64,000 bases of DNA, taken from assembly GCA_016703105.1 (NCBI GenBank), contig JADJCS010000002.1, positions 62,001 to 126,000 on the forward strand, read 5' to 3'. The translations under genes were made by a program, and so were the position numbers. Of the stretch, positions 1-9,450 are shown one piece after another; the first letter of the stretch is position 1, and each line of letters opens with the position of its first letter. The stretch is from Flavobacteriales bacterium. GTDB taxonomy: Bacteria; Bacteroidota; Bacteroidia; Flavobacteriales_F; PHOS-HE28. The notes under the pieces are model-generated. The model was not told the DNA's origin. It worked only from the letters and a program-made list of their open reading frames with translations, and searched no databases.

Positions 1-2
1 TG

Positions 3-1256
3 TGTTTGATACCCACGACGATCGGTGGGTTGTTGAGCGCCATCGGCATCGCCGGCATGGACCGCGCGTTGCAGGCCAACGTGATCACCAAGAGCGGCCG
101 TGCTGTGGAAACGGCGGGTGACGTGGACGTGCTGTTGCTGGACAAGACCGGCACCATCACCATCGGCAACCGCAAGGCCACCGCGTTCCATCCAGCGCCC
201 GGCATCGACAAGAGCGCGTTCATCAAGACCTGTGCTCGCGTCGCTGGCGGATGAAACCCCGAAGGCAAGAGCATCCTGGAACTGGCCGGGGCCGATGTGA
301 CCAAGGGACCATCCCTGGATGGCGCGGAACTGATCAAGTTCACCGCGGAGACCAGGAGCAGTGGCGTGGACCTGCCCAACGGCCACCGCATCCGCAAGGG
401 CGCGCAGGATGCGATGCGCAAGCTGCCGGAGAGGCCGGGAACACCTTTCCCGCACGAAGTCGACGCCGAAGTGAAGCGCATCGCGGCCAACGGTGGAACG
501 CCGCTCGTGGTGTCGGAGAACGACCGGGTGATCGGCACGATCGAACTGCAGGACATCATCAAACCCGGCATCAGCGAGCGTTTCGAGCGCCTGCGGAAAA
601 TGGGCGTGAAAACCGTGATGGTCACCGGCGACAATCCGCTTACTGCGAAGTTCATCGCTGAGAAAGCCGGTGTGGACGACTTCATCGCCGAAGCGACACC
701 TGAGGACAAGATGGCCTACATCAAGAAGGAACAGCAGACCGGACGACTGGTCGCCATGATGGGTGACGGCACGAACGATGCGCCAGCACTTGCACAAGCT
801 GATGTCGGCGTAGCCATGAACAGCGGCACCCAGGCCGCCAAGGAAGCCGGCAACATGGTGGACCTGGACAACGACCCGACCAAGCTCATCGAGATCGTGG
901 AGATCGGCAAGCAGCTGCTGATGACGCGCGGCACGCTCACCACCTTCAGCATCGCCAACGACGTGGCCAAGTACTTCGCCATCGTGCCCGCGCTCTTCAT
1001 GGTGAGCATCCCCGCCCTGGGTGCGCTGAACATCATGAACCTGTACAGTGCCGAAAGCGCGATCCTCAGCGCTGTGATCTTCAACGCGATCATCATCCCG
1101 CTGCTGATCCCCCTTGCGCTACGTGGTGTCGCTTACCGGCCCATCGGCGCCAGCGCCATCCTGCGCCGCAACCTATTGATCTACGGCCTCGGCGGCGTGA
1201 TCGTGCCCTTCATCGGCATCAAGCTTATCGACCTTGCCATCGCTCCATTCTTCTAA
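3..1256 (+). pseudogene. kdpB: Potassium-transporting P-type ATPase subunit B, partial at left edge, two compensating frameshifts
   Basis: KdpB is the ATP-hydrolysing P-type subunit of the inner-membrane K+ pump KdpFABC. The window starts inside the gene, at the conserved CLIPTTIGGLLSAIGIAG segment. The phosphorylation motif DKTGT follows (about 144-158), then MVTGDN and the hinge GDGTNDAPALAQADV, and the C-terminal membrane helices run to a normal stop. As written the frame breaks. At about 234 it moves to the next frame, which encodes LASLADETP, and at the C-run at 257-260 it returns to the original frame, which encodes EGKSILELAGADV. An in-frame TGA at 252-254 would end translation between the two. 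Removing one base and adding one base restores a perfect KdpB. Only 3 bases separate it from kdpC. Family identity is certain; whether the lesions are real or assembly errors is not decided by the sequence. Confidence 0.93.
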
Positions 1257-1259
1257 GCC

Positions 1260-1828
1260 ATGAAAACCTACCTCACTCCCGCCCTCCGCATGACCGCCGT
1301 GATGCTGGTCCTGTGCTGCGGCATCTACACCCTGATCGTATGGGGCTTCGCTGGCATCGCTGCCCCACAAGGCGGTGAAGCCGTGCTGATCGAGCGCGAT
1401 GGAAAGCCCGTCGGGGCGTCGCTCGTCGGCCAGCTCTTCACCAGCGACGGTTATTTCCAAGGCCGCCCCAGCGCTATCGACTACAACGCATCGGGTAGCA
1501 GCGGCAGCAACAAGGGTCCCAGCAACCCGGACTACCTGGCCACCGTGCAGGCGCGCATCGACACCTTCCTGGTGCACAACCCGGGTGTGCGAAGAGCGAG
1601 ATCCCTAGCGAACTGGTCACCGCCAGTGGAAGTGGGCTGGACCCGCACTTGAGCGTGCAGGCTGCAAGGGTGCAGGCGAAACGCATCGCCGCAGTCCGAG
1701 GCGTGGAAGAACCAGTCATCATGGATCTCATAAACGACAACACCAACGGACCTTTGCTCGGCCTGTTCGGTACGACCACCATCAACGTGCTTGAACTCAA
1801 CCTGGCGCTCGACGCCGCAACGGAATGA
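1260..1828 (+). pseudogene. kdpC: Potassium-transporting ATPase subunit C, single frameshift
   Basis: KdpC is the single-span accessory subunit that assembles with KdpA and KdpB. The N-terminus has one membrane helix (residues about 10-32), followed by the family features GQLFTSDGYFQGRPSA and GSNKGPSNPDY. After NPGV at about 1590 the frame slips. The downstream frame encodes the canonical C-terminus, including SELVTASGSGLDPHLS, the EEPVIMDLINDNTNGPLLG region and VLELNLALD, ending at TGA 1826-1828. As written, the first frame ends early at 1652 with unrelated residues. The restored length of about 189 residues is normal for KdpC. The stop overlaps the ATG of the porin gene (ATGA at 1825-1828), so the operon is tightly coupled. 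One indel fixes the gene, so either sequencing error or a recent mutation is possible. Confidence 0.92.
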
Positions 1829-2898
1829 AACGCCTTCTTCCTTACTGCCTGCATTGGGCCTCGCCTTTTCCACCAACGCGCAGAAGCTGGACAGTGCCAT
1901 CACTCTGAGCGCATACGCCGAAGCCTACTACAGCTTCGACATGGCGCAGCCCGACAACCACCTTCGTCCGGGCTTCTTCTACAGCTTCAACCGCCACAAT
2001 GAGGTGAACCTGAACATGGGCATGATCAAGCTCGCCTATGCGAAGAACAATGTGCGGGGCAACCTCGCGCTCATGGCCGGGACTTATCCGCAGTACAACC
2101 TTGCCGCTGAGCCCGAGCTGCTGCGCAGTGTGTTCGAAGCGAACGCGGGGGTGAAGCTGAGCAAGAAGAAGGAACTCTGGCTTGATGCGGGCATCATGCC
2201 GAGCCACATCGGCTTCGAGAGCGCCATCGGCAAGGACTGCTGGAACCTCACGCGCAGCATGCTTGCCGACAATACACCCTACTATGAAGCCGGTGCACGT
2301 CTCAGCTACACCAGTCCCAGCGGCAAGTGGTACGCAAGCGGCCTGCTCTTGAACGGCTGGCAGCGCATCGCAAGGGTCGACGGCAACAACACGCCCGCAT
2401 TCGGAACGCAGCTCACCTTCAAACCGAACGGCACCACCACCATCAACTGGAGCACCTTCGTGGGCAACGACAAACCCGACACCCTGAGCCAAATGCGCAT
2501 CTTCAACAACCTGTATGCGCAGTTCCAATTGACCGATCGGTTGGGCATGATCCTTGGCTGTGACATCGGTATGGAGGATGCGGCAAGCGGCGACAGCACG
2601 AACATCTTTATCACACCGATCGTTATCCCTCGCTTCAAGATCAACGACAAGACTTTCATCGCGGCGCGCTGGGAGCTTTACCAGGACGAGGACGGGTGAT
2701 CATCGCCACCGGCACGCCGAACGGCTTCAACACGATGGGTTATTCACTGAACTTCGACCATGGGTCTCGCCGAACGTGCTATGGCGCGTGGAAGCCAGAA
2801 TGCTGCAGAGCGAAGACAAGATCTTCGCCGACGCCGACGGCAAGGCAACGGAAGGCAATACCTTTTTCACGACAAGTCTCGCCATCGCACTACCGTGA
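1825..2898 (+). pseudogene. Outer-membrane beta-barrel porin of the kdp operon (BBP2/OmpL-like), three frameshifts
   Basis: The predicted barrel protein has aromatic-rich alternating strands such as LSAYAEAYYSFDM, FYSFNRHNEVNLNMGMIKLAY and YEAGARLSYTSPSGKWYASG. It resembles the putative beta-barrel porin-2 family often found inside Bacteroidota kdp operons, where it probably lets K+ cross the outer membrane (inference). The natural start is the ATG at 1825, which overlaps the kdpC stop. The signal peptide is split by an indel in the CTTCTTCCTT run near 1834-1843. A second shift follows the GGG at 2694-2696, and a third lies near 2760, after which WVSPNVLWRVEARMLQSEDK continues to TGA 2896-2898. 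That stop overlaps the GTG start of kdpD. The three indels are all single-base, so the restored product is an ordinary barrel of about 357 residues. Confidence 0.8.
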
Positions 2899-4067
2899 TC
2901 GCCTCGGACGGCACTGACCCTCTGCTTCGGCCGGCTTCCCAACGGGGCCGGCTGAAGGTCTACATCGGCATGAGCGCTGGTGTGGGCAAGACGTACCGCA
3001 TGCTGGAGGAAGTGCGCGGTATGCTGGAAGATGGCGTGAACGTGCAGATCGGTTTCGTGGAGACCCACCGGCGGGAGGAAACACATGCCCTGCTCGAAGG
3101 TCTGCCGGTCATTCCCCGCCGCGAGGTCTTCTATAAGGGCAAACGGCTGGAAGAGTTCGACCTGAACGCCACACTGCTGCTGCATCCGGAATGGGTGGTG
3201 GTGGATGAATTGGCCCACACCAACGTGCCAGGCAGCAAGCATCCCAAACGGTACCAGGACGTGCTCGAGCTGCTCGACAACGGGATCAACGTGATCACCG
3301 CCGTGAACATCCAGCACATCGAGAGCATCAACGATGAGGTCCAACGCATCACCGGCGTAGAGGTCACCGAGCGTGTACCGGACAGCTTCCTGCAAAAGGC
3401 CGACGAGGTGGTGAACATCGACCTCACCGCGGGCGACCTGATCGCACGGCTGAAAGAGGGCAAGATCTACGACAAGGCCAAGGTCGAGACTGCTTTACGG
3501 AACTTCTTCCAGCCGGAGAAGATCCTGCAATTGCGTGAACTCGCGCTGAAGGAAGTGGCAGGACAGGTGGAGCGGAAGGTGGAGCAGGAAGTGGAGAAAC
3601 CGAAGCAGTTACGACACGAGCATTTCCTCGCCCTCATCAGCACCAACGCCGACGTCGCCCGCAAGATCATCCGCAAAACAGCGCGCCTGGCCAACTACTA
3701 CCACAGCGATTGGAGCGTGCTCTACGTGCAGACGCCTGCCGAAGCACTGGACCGCATCCCGCTGGACAAGCAGCGGCACCTCATCAATAACTTCAAGCTG
3801 GCCACTGAGCTCGGCGGCGAGGTGATCCAGGCGCAGGCTGGTGGGACGAAACCCGGGATCGGCTTCCTTCCAGCGAAGATCCTCAATTTGGAGCGGGCCG
3901 ACATCACCGAGGCCATCCTGCAGGTGGTGAAGGAGAAACGCGTCACCACCATGTGCATCGGCAAGCCGCACATCAGCATCTGGCAGGTGATCCTGCGCAC
4001 CAACACGTTCAGCCGATTGCTGTCGGCGCTCTCCGAAAACGACGTTGATCTGGTGATCCTGTCATGA
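2895..4067 (+). CDS. kdpD: KdpD N-terminal sensor protein (KdpD + universal-stress domains, no kinase)
   Basis: The 390-residue protein has the cytoplasmic KdpD sensor domain with Walker A GMSAGVGKTY (residues about 28-37) and Walker B-like WVVVDELAHTN. A universal-stress-protein-like domain follows (about 245-390). It lacks the DUF4118 membrane segment and the histidine-kinase module of canonical KdpD, and stops where those would begin. The GTG start at 2895 is chosen because it overlaps the porin stop (GTGA) and leaves only a short leader before the conserved RGRLKVYIGMSAG. Its own stop overlaps the next ATG (ATGA 4064-4067), so it is translationally coupled to the separate histidine kinase. 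Together the two probably replace full-length KdpD in sensing K+ limitation; this partnership is inferred from the overlap. Confidence 0.92.
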   Translation: MIASDGTDPLLRPASQRGRLKVYIGMSAGVGKTYRMLEEVRGMLEDGVNVQIGFVETHRREETHALLEGLPVIPRREVFYKGKRLEEFDLNATLLLHPEWVVVDELAHTNVPGSKHPKRYQDVLELLDNGINVITAVNIQHIESINDEVQRITGVEVTERVPDSFLQKADEVVNIDLTAGDLIARLKEGKIYDKAKVETALRNFFQPEKILQLRELALKEVAGQVERKVEQEVEKPKQLRHEHFLALISTNADVARKIIRKTARLANYYHSDWSVLYVQTPAEALDRIPLDKQRHLINNFKLATELGGEVIQAQAGGTKPGIGFLPAKILNLERADITEAILQVVKEKRVTTMCIGKPHISIWQVILRTNTFSRLLSALSENDVDLVILS

Positions 4068-5758
4068 AGACCAAGACCCGCCTGCTCCTCTCGCTAGGAG
4101 CCTTGACCTTCTTGGTCTTCGTACTTGCCGGTGTGGGCATCGCCTCCATCAACCAGCTTCGCGGAGAAGGCGGTCACGTGCTCCGGGCCAACTACATGAG
4201 CCTGGCCTACATGGAGGACATGCTCGCAGCGCTCGAAGAGGCACCTCAGACCGGCATACCGCGAGCAAAGGAGCAACTGGCGCTCCAACAGGCCAACATT
4301 ACGGAGGTTGGCGAACTGGAAGCCACCACATCCCTTGCCGCCGCACTTGCAGCCTGGGAAGCTTCCGGACAGGATAGCTTAGTGACAAGGACACTGACCG
4401 CTCGGATACGCAGTATTCTCGAACTGAATCGGGATGCTATCGTGCGCAAGGCCGCGCAGGCTGAGGAACGGGGGGACAAGGCCGTGGTCTGGATCACCCT
4501 CACAGGCACGTTGTGCGCGCTGGTCGCCCTGTCCATGTTGTTCGGCATGGCCGAGTTCCTGAGCGCTCCGATCCGCGCGCTGACCGCTGGTATCGACCGT
4601 GTGGCCCAGGGCAACTACCGCGAACGCATCATCCTGGACCGCAAGGACGAATTCGGGCACATGGCCGAACGCTTCAATGCCATGGCGATCGAGCTGGAAC
4701 GTTGGGAGAACAGCAGCCTTGCGCGGATCATGGAGGAGAAGGCCCGCGCGGAAGCGGTCATCAATTCCTTGCAGGACGCCAGTATCGGCGTGGACGATAA
4801 GGGCAGGGTGCTGTTCATTAACAGGCAGGCGGTGGAACTGCTCGGTCTGCAGGATATGGAGGAGACCACCGGCCGATCCGCATCGGAGATCGCCAAAGGG
4901 AACGACCTGTTGCGCTTCGTTCTGGAAGGTAGAGGATCCGAGCCCTTCAAAGTGGTGTTGGCCGGGAAGGAGAATTACTTCGTCAGGGGGTCCAATGAGA
5001 TCCTAGGTCCCGAAGGACCGTTAGGAACTGTTCATACCATGCGGAATATCACGCCCCACAAGGAGTTGGATGCTGCGAAGACCACTTTCATCGCTACCGT
5101 GAGCCATGAATTGAAAACCCCGATCGCGTCCATCTTGATGAGCACCGCTCTGCTGCGTGATGTGCGCATCGGTCCGATGAACGAGGAACAACGCCAATTG
5201 ACCACGAACGTTCACAGGGACGCGGAGCGATTGCTTCGGATCACCAGCGAGCTTCTCAACCTGACCCAGGTGGAATCAGGTCATGTGCAGATGCGTCTCA
5301 ACGATGAGCCGGTGGAGGCCATCGTCAACTACGCTTTGGACGCTAACCGAAGCGCTGCGGAGGCCGGGAACATCCTGATCACCGCCACCATACCATCCAC
5401 GATCGGGAAGGTGCGGGCCGATGGCGAGAAGGCCGCTTGGACGCTCAATAACTTTTTGAGCAATGCCGTGCGCTACTCCGATCCAGGGGGCGCCGTTGCG
5501 ATCACGGTCGCGCGCATTGGGAAGGAGGTTGAGTTCACTGTCCAGGACCATGGCCCGGGGATCGACCCGCAGTACGTCGACCGGGTTTTCGATCGCTACT
5601 TCCGGATCCCCGGCAGTTTGGCCGACGGCACCGGATTGGGCCTGGCCATCGGCAAGGAGTTCGTGGAGGCCATGGGAGGACGGATCGGAGTACGGAGCGA
5701 ACCTCGCAAGGGCAGTCGCTTTTGGTTCACCTTGCCGGCCGCTGCCGATCAGAGTTGA
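4064..5758 (+). CDS. HAMP-PAS sensor histidine kinase, partner of split KdpD
   Basis: The 564-residue membrane histidine kinase has a TM helix at about 7-28, an extracytoplasmic helical region, and a second TM at about 142-165. These are followed by HAMP (about 165-215), a PAS domain (about 228-330), and a HisKA H-box TVSHELKTPIAS with phosphoacceptor His348. The HATPase_c domain has N-box NNFLSNAVRYSD, G1 DHGPGID and G2 GTGLGLAIGKE. The ATGA overlap with kdpD and the position at the end of the kdp operon suggest it supplies the kinase half missing from that protein. No kdpE-type response regulator is visible; it may lie upstream of the window. The 3' end overlaps the convergent DivIC-like gene by 10 bases. 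Confidence 0.9.
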   Translation: MKTKTRLLLSLGALTFLVFVLAGVGIASINQLRGEGGHVLRANYMSLAYMEDMLAALEEAPQTGIPRAKEQLALQQANITEVGELEATTSLAAALAAWEASGQDSLVTRTLTARIRSILELNRDAIVRKAAQAEERGDKAVVWITLTGTLCALVALSMLFGMAEFLSAPIRALTAGIDRVAQGNYRERIILDRKDEFGHMAERFNAMAIELERWENSSLARIMEEKARAEAVINSLQDASIGVDDKGRVLFINRQAVELLGLQDMEETTGRSASEIAKGNDLLRFVLEGRGSEPFKVVLAGKENYFVRGSNEILGPEGPLGTVHTMRNITPHKELDAAKTTFIATVSHELKTPIASILMSTALLRDVRIGPMNEEQRQLTTNVHRDAERLLRITSELLNLTQVESGHVQMRLNDEPVEAIVNYALDANRSAAEAGNILITATIPSTIGKVRADGEKAAWTLNNFLSNAVRYSDPGGAVAITVARIGKEVEFTVQDHGPGIDPQYVDRVFDRYFRIPGSLADGTGLGLAIGKEFVEAMGGRIGVRSEPRKGSRFWFTLPAAADQS

Positions 5759-6060
5759 TCCTTCTCCGGCACCAGCACGAAGATGTCTTCGTTGTCGCGC
5801 TTCATCAGGTAACGCTCACGGGCGAACTTCTCCAGCAACTGCTTGTCGCTGGTAAGCTGTTCCAGGTGCTCCCGTGTTATCAGGATCTGTTCCTGGTACC
5901 AGGTCTGCTCGGTGTGCATTTTGGCCAACTGACGGCGCAACTTAAAGGTGGTCCACAGATCGTACTCGTCGAAAACCGCGATCCAGGCCAGCAGCACAAG
6001 GGCTGCCGCGCTGTAGCGGTTGCGCAGGCGATCGGGGATGCGGGACAGGAGCTTTTTCAC
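5749..6060 (-). CDS. Septum formation initiator family protein (DivIC/FtsB-like)
   Basis: The small 103-residue bitopic protein has a short basic N-terminus (KKLLSRIPDRLRNRY) and one TM helix (about 17-32). A coiled-coil stretch rich in Leu, Gln and Glu (about 40-80) follows, then the family signature EKFARERYLMKRDNEDIFVL. FtsB/DivIC proteins bridge FtsL and FtsQ in the divisome at the inner membrane; that function is family knowledge. The gene sits 97 bases downstream of pruA on the same strand and converges with the kinase gene, overlapping its 3' end. Size and C-terminal motif match the family well. Confidence 0.87.
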   Translation of the reverse strand: MKKLLSRIPDRLRNRYSAAALVLLAWIAVFDEYDLWTTFKLRRQLAKMHTEQTWYQEQILITREHLEQLTSDKQLLEKFARERYLMKRDNEDIFVLVPEKDQL

Positions 6061-6157
6061 CGGTACGAAGGTGGGTGAACAGGGAACGGCCGCCGACCGC
6101 CGATCCGTGTCCCTATCAACGATCGATCGTGAGTGGATCCAGAGCTGGTGGCCGGAA

Positions 6158-7780
6158 TTACCCTAGGAACGGATACCGATGGTCCGTCGGCGGCACGAAG
6201 GTCTCCTTGATGGTGCGTGGGCTCACCCAGCGGATGAGGTTCAGGTAGCTGCCGGCCTTGTCGTTCGTACCGCTGCCCCGCGCTCCGCCGAAGGGTTGCT
6301 GGCCCACCACCGCACCTGTCGGCTTGTCGTTGATGTAGAAGTTGCCGGCGCTGTGCCGCAGCACGTTCGTAGCTTGCACGATGCTCTCCCGATCGTTGCT
6401 GATAACCGCACCGGTCAGCGCGTATTCCCCAGTGGCATCCACCAATTTCAGGGTGTCCATCCAGCGGTTCGAACTGTATACATAGATGGTGAGCACCGGT
6501 CCGAATATCTCCTCGCACATAGTGGTGCTCTTCGGGTCCTTCGTCACGGCGACCGTGGGCTCAATGAAGTAGCCGGTCTTCTTGTCGTACTTGCCACCCG
6601 CGATGATCTGGATGTTCTTCTTGTCCTTCTTCAAGCCGTCGATGTACCCACTGATCTTGTCGAAGCTCTTCTCGTCGATCACCGCGCCAATGAAGTTCGA
6701 GAAGTCGCGCGGGTCGCCCATCTTCATGTCGGCGAGGTCGGCGAGGAGTTCCTTCTTCACCTGTGGCCAGATGTTCTCCGGGATGTAGGCCCGGCTCGCG
6801 GCGCTGCACTTCTGCCCTTGGAACTCGAACGCTCCACGCGAAAGCGCCGTGGCCACCACTTTCGGATCGGCGCTGGGGTGCGCGATCACGAAGTCCTTCC
6901 CCCCGGTCTCGCCCACTATACGCGGATAGCTGCGGTACATCGGCAGGTTGTTGCCGATGGTCTGCCATATGTGGCGGAACACCTTGGTGCTACCGGTGAA
7001 GTGGATACCCGCGAAGTCCTTGTGCTTGAAGATCACTTCGCCAGCCACGGGGCCGTCCACATGGATCAAGTTGATCACGCCCGGTGGAAGCCCTGCCGCG
7101 TTGAACACTTCCATCAGCACCTGCGCGCTGTAGCACTGGGTGTCCGCGCATTTCCATACCACCGTGTTACCCATCAGCGCGCAACTGGCTGGCAGATTAC
7201 CTGCGATGGCGGTGAAGTTGAACGGTGTGAGCGCGAAGACGAAGCCCTCGAGCGCCCGGTATTCCAGCCGGTTCCAAATGCCCGGCGAGCTGATGGGTTG
7301 GTCCCGATGGATCTGCTGGGCGTACGCGACGTTGAAGCGCAGGAAGTCGATCAATTCACACGCGGCATCGATCTCGGCCTGGTAACAGTTCTTCCCCTGG
7401 CCCAGCATGGTGGCCGCATTGATACTGGCACGGTATGGACCGGCGAGCAGGTCGGCGGCTTTCAGGAAGATGGCCGCGCGTTCTTCGAAGGGCATGTTCT
7501 CCCAATCGCGCTTGGCCTTCAGCGCTGCATCAATGGCGGCGCGCACATGTTTCGCCTCGCCGAAGTGCGCTGCGCCCAGGTTGTGCGCATGCTTATGCGG
7601 CGGGCTCATTTTCCGCAGGTCGCTGCTCGTTATCGCATGCCCGGCGATCCACATGGGCGCATCGATCCGTGCGCGCAGCCGACGGTCGAGTTCGGTCTGC
7701 AGCGCGGCGCGCTCAACTGTGTTCGGGGCGTAGGAAAGGACCGGTTCGTTCTTTGGCGGGGGAACGTTGAAGTTGCTCAT
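6158..7780 (-). CDS. pruA: L-glutamate gamma-semialdehyde dehydrogenase (1-pyrroline-5-carboxylate dehydrogenase)
   Basis: The 540-residue aldehyde dehydrogenase oxidises glutamate semialdehyde to glutamate with NAD+, the second step of proline catabolism. Visible motifs are the NAD-binding FTGSTKVF, the GETGGKDFVIAHPSAD glutamate region, the catalytic cysteine in FEFQGQKCSAASRAY, and EEIFGPVLTIYVY. The length and the N-terminal extension ahead of the fold match the stand-alone P5C dehydrogenase family of Bacteroidota; there is no PutA proline dehydrogenase domain. It lies 78 bases downstream of the first carbonic anhydrase on the same strand, so read-through from the carbon block is possible but not shown. 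Family assignment is firm. Confidence 0.95.
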   Translation of the reverse strand: MSNFNVPPPKNEPVLSYAPNTVERAALQTELDRRLRARIDAPMWIAGHAITSSDLRKMSPPHKHAHNLGAAHFGEAKHVRAAIDAALKAKRDWENMPFEERAAIFLKAADLLAGPYRASINAATMLGQGKNCYQAEIDAACELIDFLRFNVAYAQQIHRDQPISSPGIWNRLEYRALEGFVFALTPFNFTAIAGNLPASCALMGNTVVWKCADTQCYSAQVLMEVFNAAGLPPGVINLIHVDGPVAGEVIFKHKDFAGIHFTGSTKVFRHIWQTIGNNLPMYRSYPRIVGETGGKDFVIAHPSADPKVVATALSRGAFEFQGQKCSAASRAYIPENIWPQVKKELLADLADMKMGDPRDFSNFIGAVIDEKSFDKISGYIDGLKKDKKNIQIIAGGKYDKKTGYFIEPTVAVTKDPKSTTMCEEIFGPVLTIYVYSSNRWMDTLKLVDATGEYALTGAVISNDRESIVQATNVLRHSAGNFYINDKPTGAVVGQQPFGGARGSGTNDKAGSYLNLIRWVSPRTIKETFVPPTDHRYPFLG

Positions 7781-7858
7781 GTGCTCATCGTGGGTTCGTC
7801 CATATGCACTTACCCATTGTGCCCCTTTGGCGTAAGCGGACGTGGGCGAATTTACCTG

Positions 7859-8503
7859 CTAGTCCACATCGACGCCCGCTTCCTCCGCCTCGTAGCGGGT
7901 GCGGGTCACGTTCAGGTCAGTGATCAGGCCATCTTTGAGGCTGTATACCCAGCCATGCACCTGGACCTTGCGCTTCTTGGTCCATGCATCGCGGAGCACG
8001 GTGGTGCGGCTGAGATCGTAGACCTGCTCGGCCACGTTGAGCTCCACCAGGCGGTCGAAACGCTCCTTTTCGTCGGCGATCATGTCCAGGTCGGCATGGT
8101 GGATGCGGGCCACGTCGCGAATATGTCGTACCCAGCTGGCGGCGGCCCCGCCGAACTCGGGGCCCATGGCCGCCTTCACGCCACCGCAACCGTAGTGGCC
8201 GCAAACGATGACATGGTCGATGCCGAGCACATTGACGCCGTAGTCCACCACGCTCAGCAGGTTCATGTCCGTATGCACGACCACGTTGGCGATGTTGCGG
8301 TGGATGAAGATGTCGCCGGGCATGGTGCCCGTGATCTGGTTGGGCGGCACGCGGCTGTCGCTACAGCCGATCCAGAGGAAAAAGGGGTTCTGGTGCTGGG
8401 CGAGTTCCTCGAAAAGCTCCGGGTTCTCCTTGAGCATCTTCTCGCTCCAGTCCTTGTTACGGCCCAGGAGGATCTTGTGCAGGTCCGCTTTGATATCGAG
8501 CAT
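7859..8503 (-). CDS. can: Beta-class carbonic anhydrase
   Basis: The 214-residue cytoplasmic enzyme interconverts CO2 and bicarbonate. The zinc ligands are visible as Cys47 in WIGCSDSRVP and as His103 and Cys106 in CGHYGCGGV, with the Asp49-Arg51 dyad. HRNIANVV and the C-terminal WVYSLKDGLI further match the Can (YadF-like) branch. It is followed by pruA and preceded, after 62 bases, by a second, different beta-carbonic anhydrase. With dabA and the SulP transporter upstream, its likely role is to balance the cytoplasmic bicarbonate pool produced by those systems (inference from context). Confidence 0.95.
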   Translation of the reverse strand: MLDIKADLHKILLGRNKDWSEKMLKENPELFEELAQHQNPFFLWIGCSDSRVPPNQITGTMPGDIFIHRNIANVVVHTDMNLLSVVDYGVNVLGIDHVIVCGHYGCGGVKAAMGPEFGGAAASWVRHIRDVARIHHADLDMIADEKERFDRLVELNVAEQVYDLSRTTVLRDAWTKKRKVQVHGWVYSLKDGLITDLNVTRTRYEAEEAGVDVD

Positions 8504-8565
8504 GTGTGTCGTTCGTGTCAGTTCGTGGAATTTGGCTCCGGCGTGGTCGCGCCCGGAACGTCGCT

Positions 8566-9204
8566 TTAGTTGGATCGGTAAGGGTACGGATCAAATTTGA
8601 CGGACCCCGTGGTCACATCATAGATGCCGCCCACGATGCCGATGGATCCGTCCGCGTGCATCTCCTTGAGGACCGGGCTGCGCTCCGTGATCTGCTCTAC
8701 GGCCAGCTGGACATTGCGGTGGGCCACGGCCTCCACGAACTCCGAATTCGTGCTCTTGCGTTCCCCGGTGACATGGGTATCGTCCACCGCTGGACGGATC
8801 TTGTTGAGCAGGGCCGTGAGATTGCCGATGCGCACATCATCGCATGCTCCTTTGATCGCACCGCAGCGTGTATGGCCGAGCACGACGATCAGCTTGGCGC
8901 CCGCGAACTTGCACGCGAACTCCATACTGCCCAGGATGTCCTCGTTCACACAGTTCCCTGCGATGCGTACGCTGAAGATGTCGCCTAGGCCCTGGTCGAA
9001 GACCAGTTCGGCACTCGTCCTGCTGTCGATACAGCTGAGGATGATCGCGAAGGGATGCTGGCCTTCACTGGTCTCGTTCACCTGGCTGAGCAGATCACGG
9101 TTGGATTTCAGGTTGTTCACGAAGCGCTTGTTCCCTTCGATCAGGATCTCCAGCGCTTTCGCCGGTGTCAGTTTGTCCTGGGTTTCCTTGGTCTGTGTTC
9201 TCAT
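8566..9204 (-). CDS. Second beta-class carbonic anhydrase (divergent clade)
   Basis: The 212-residue beta-carbonic anhydrase belongs to a different branch from its neighbour. Zinc ligands are Cys58 in LSCIDSRTSAE and His111/Cys114 in LGHTRCGAIKGA, with Asp60 and Arg62 as the dyad. The segment FSVRIAGNCVNEDILGSMEF and the C-terminal GIVGGIYDVTTGSVKF are typical of SulP-associated or stand-alone carbonic anhydrases. Identity with the adjacent paralog is low by eye, so this is not a recent duplication. It lies between the SulP gene, with a 246-base gap, and the other anhydrase. No signal peptide is seen, so it should be cytoplasmic. Confidence 0.94.
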   Translation of the reverse strand: MRTQTKETQDKLTPAKALEILIEGNKRFVNNLKSNRDLLSQVNETSEGQHPFAIILSCIDSRTSAELVFDQGLGDIFSVRIAGNCVNEDILGSMEFACKFAGAKLIVVLGHTRCGAIKGACDDVRIGNLTALLNKIRPAVDDTHVTGERKSTNSEFVEAVAHRNVQLAVEQITERSPVLKEMHADGSIGIVGGIYDVTTGSVKFDPYPYRSN

Positions 9205-9450
9205 CGGTATTCGGTATGTTCAGTTGTTCGGGTTTGCCGTTGAAGGGTCAGTTCGTGGCGTTATTTTGATGATCCCCGATGCTCTGGGCCTTACATCAGG
9301 GAACACGCGAGACACTTGCGGGGTTCGGATCACGTGTGGGCGTTCGCTCAGGTGATGGGTGTCCGGGATGCGCCGTATCAGTTCCCGCGAACGATCCGTC
9401 TGGCCGCGCGGATCACACCTGCAGTGAGCACTTTCGTGCCCTTTTGTGGT

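Noticed and set aside
3..1256. Programmed frameshifting in kdpB
   Set aside because: Two opposite shifts about 25 bases apart, with no slippery heptamer plus structure and no precedent in KdpB, fit indel errors or decay better.
6179..8569. Long plus-strand open frame of 796 codons opposite pruA and carbonic anhydrase
   Set aside because: It is exactly antisense to two well-supported enzymes, has no family features and is explained by high GC content.
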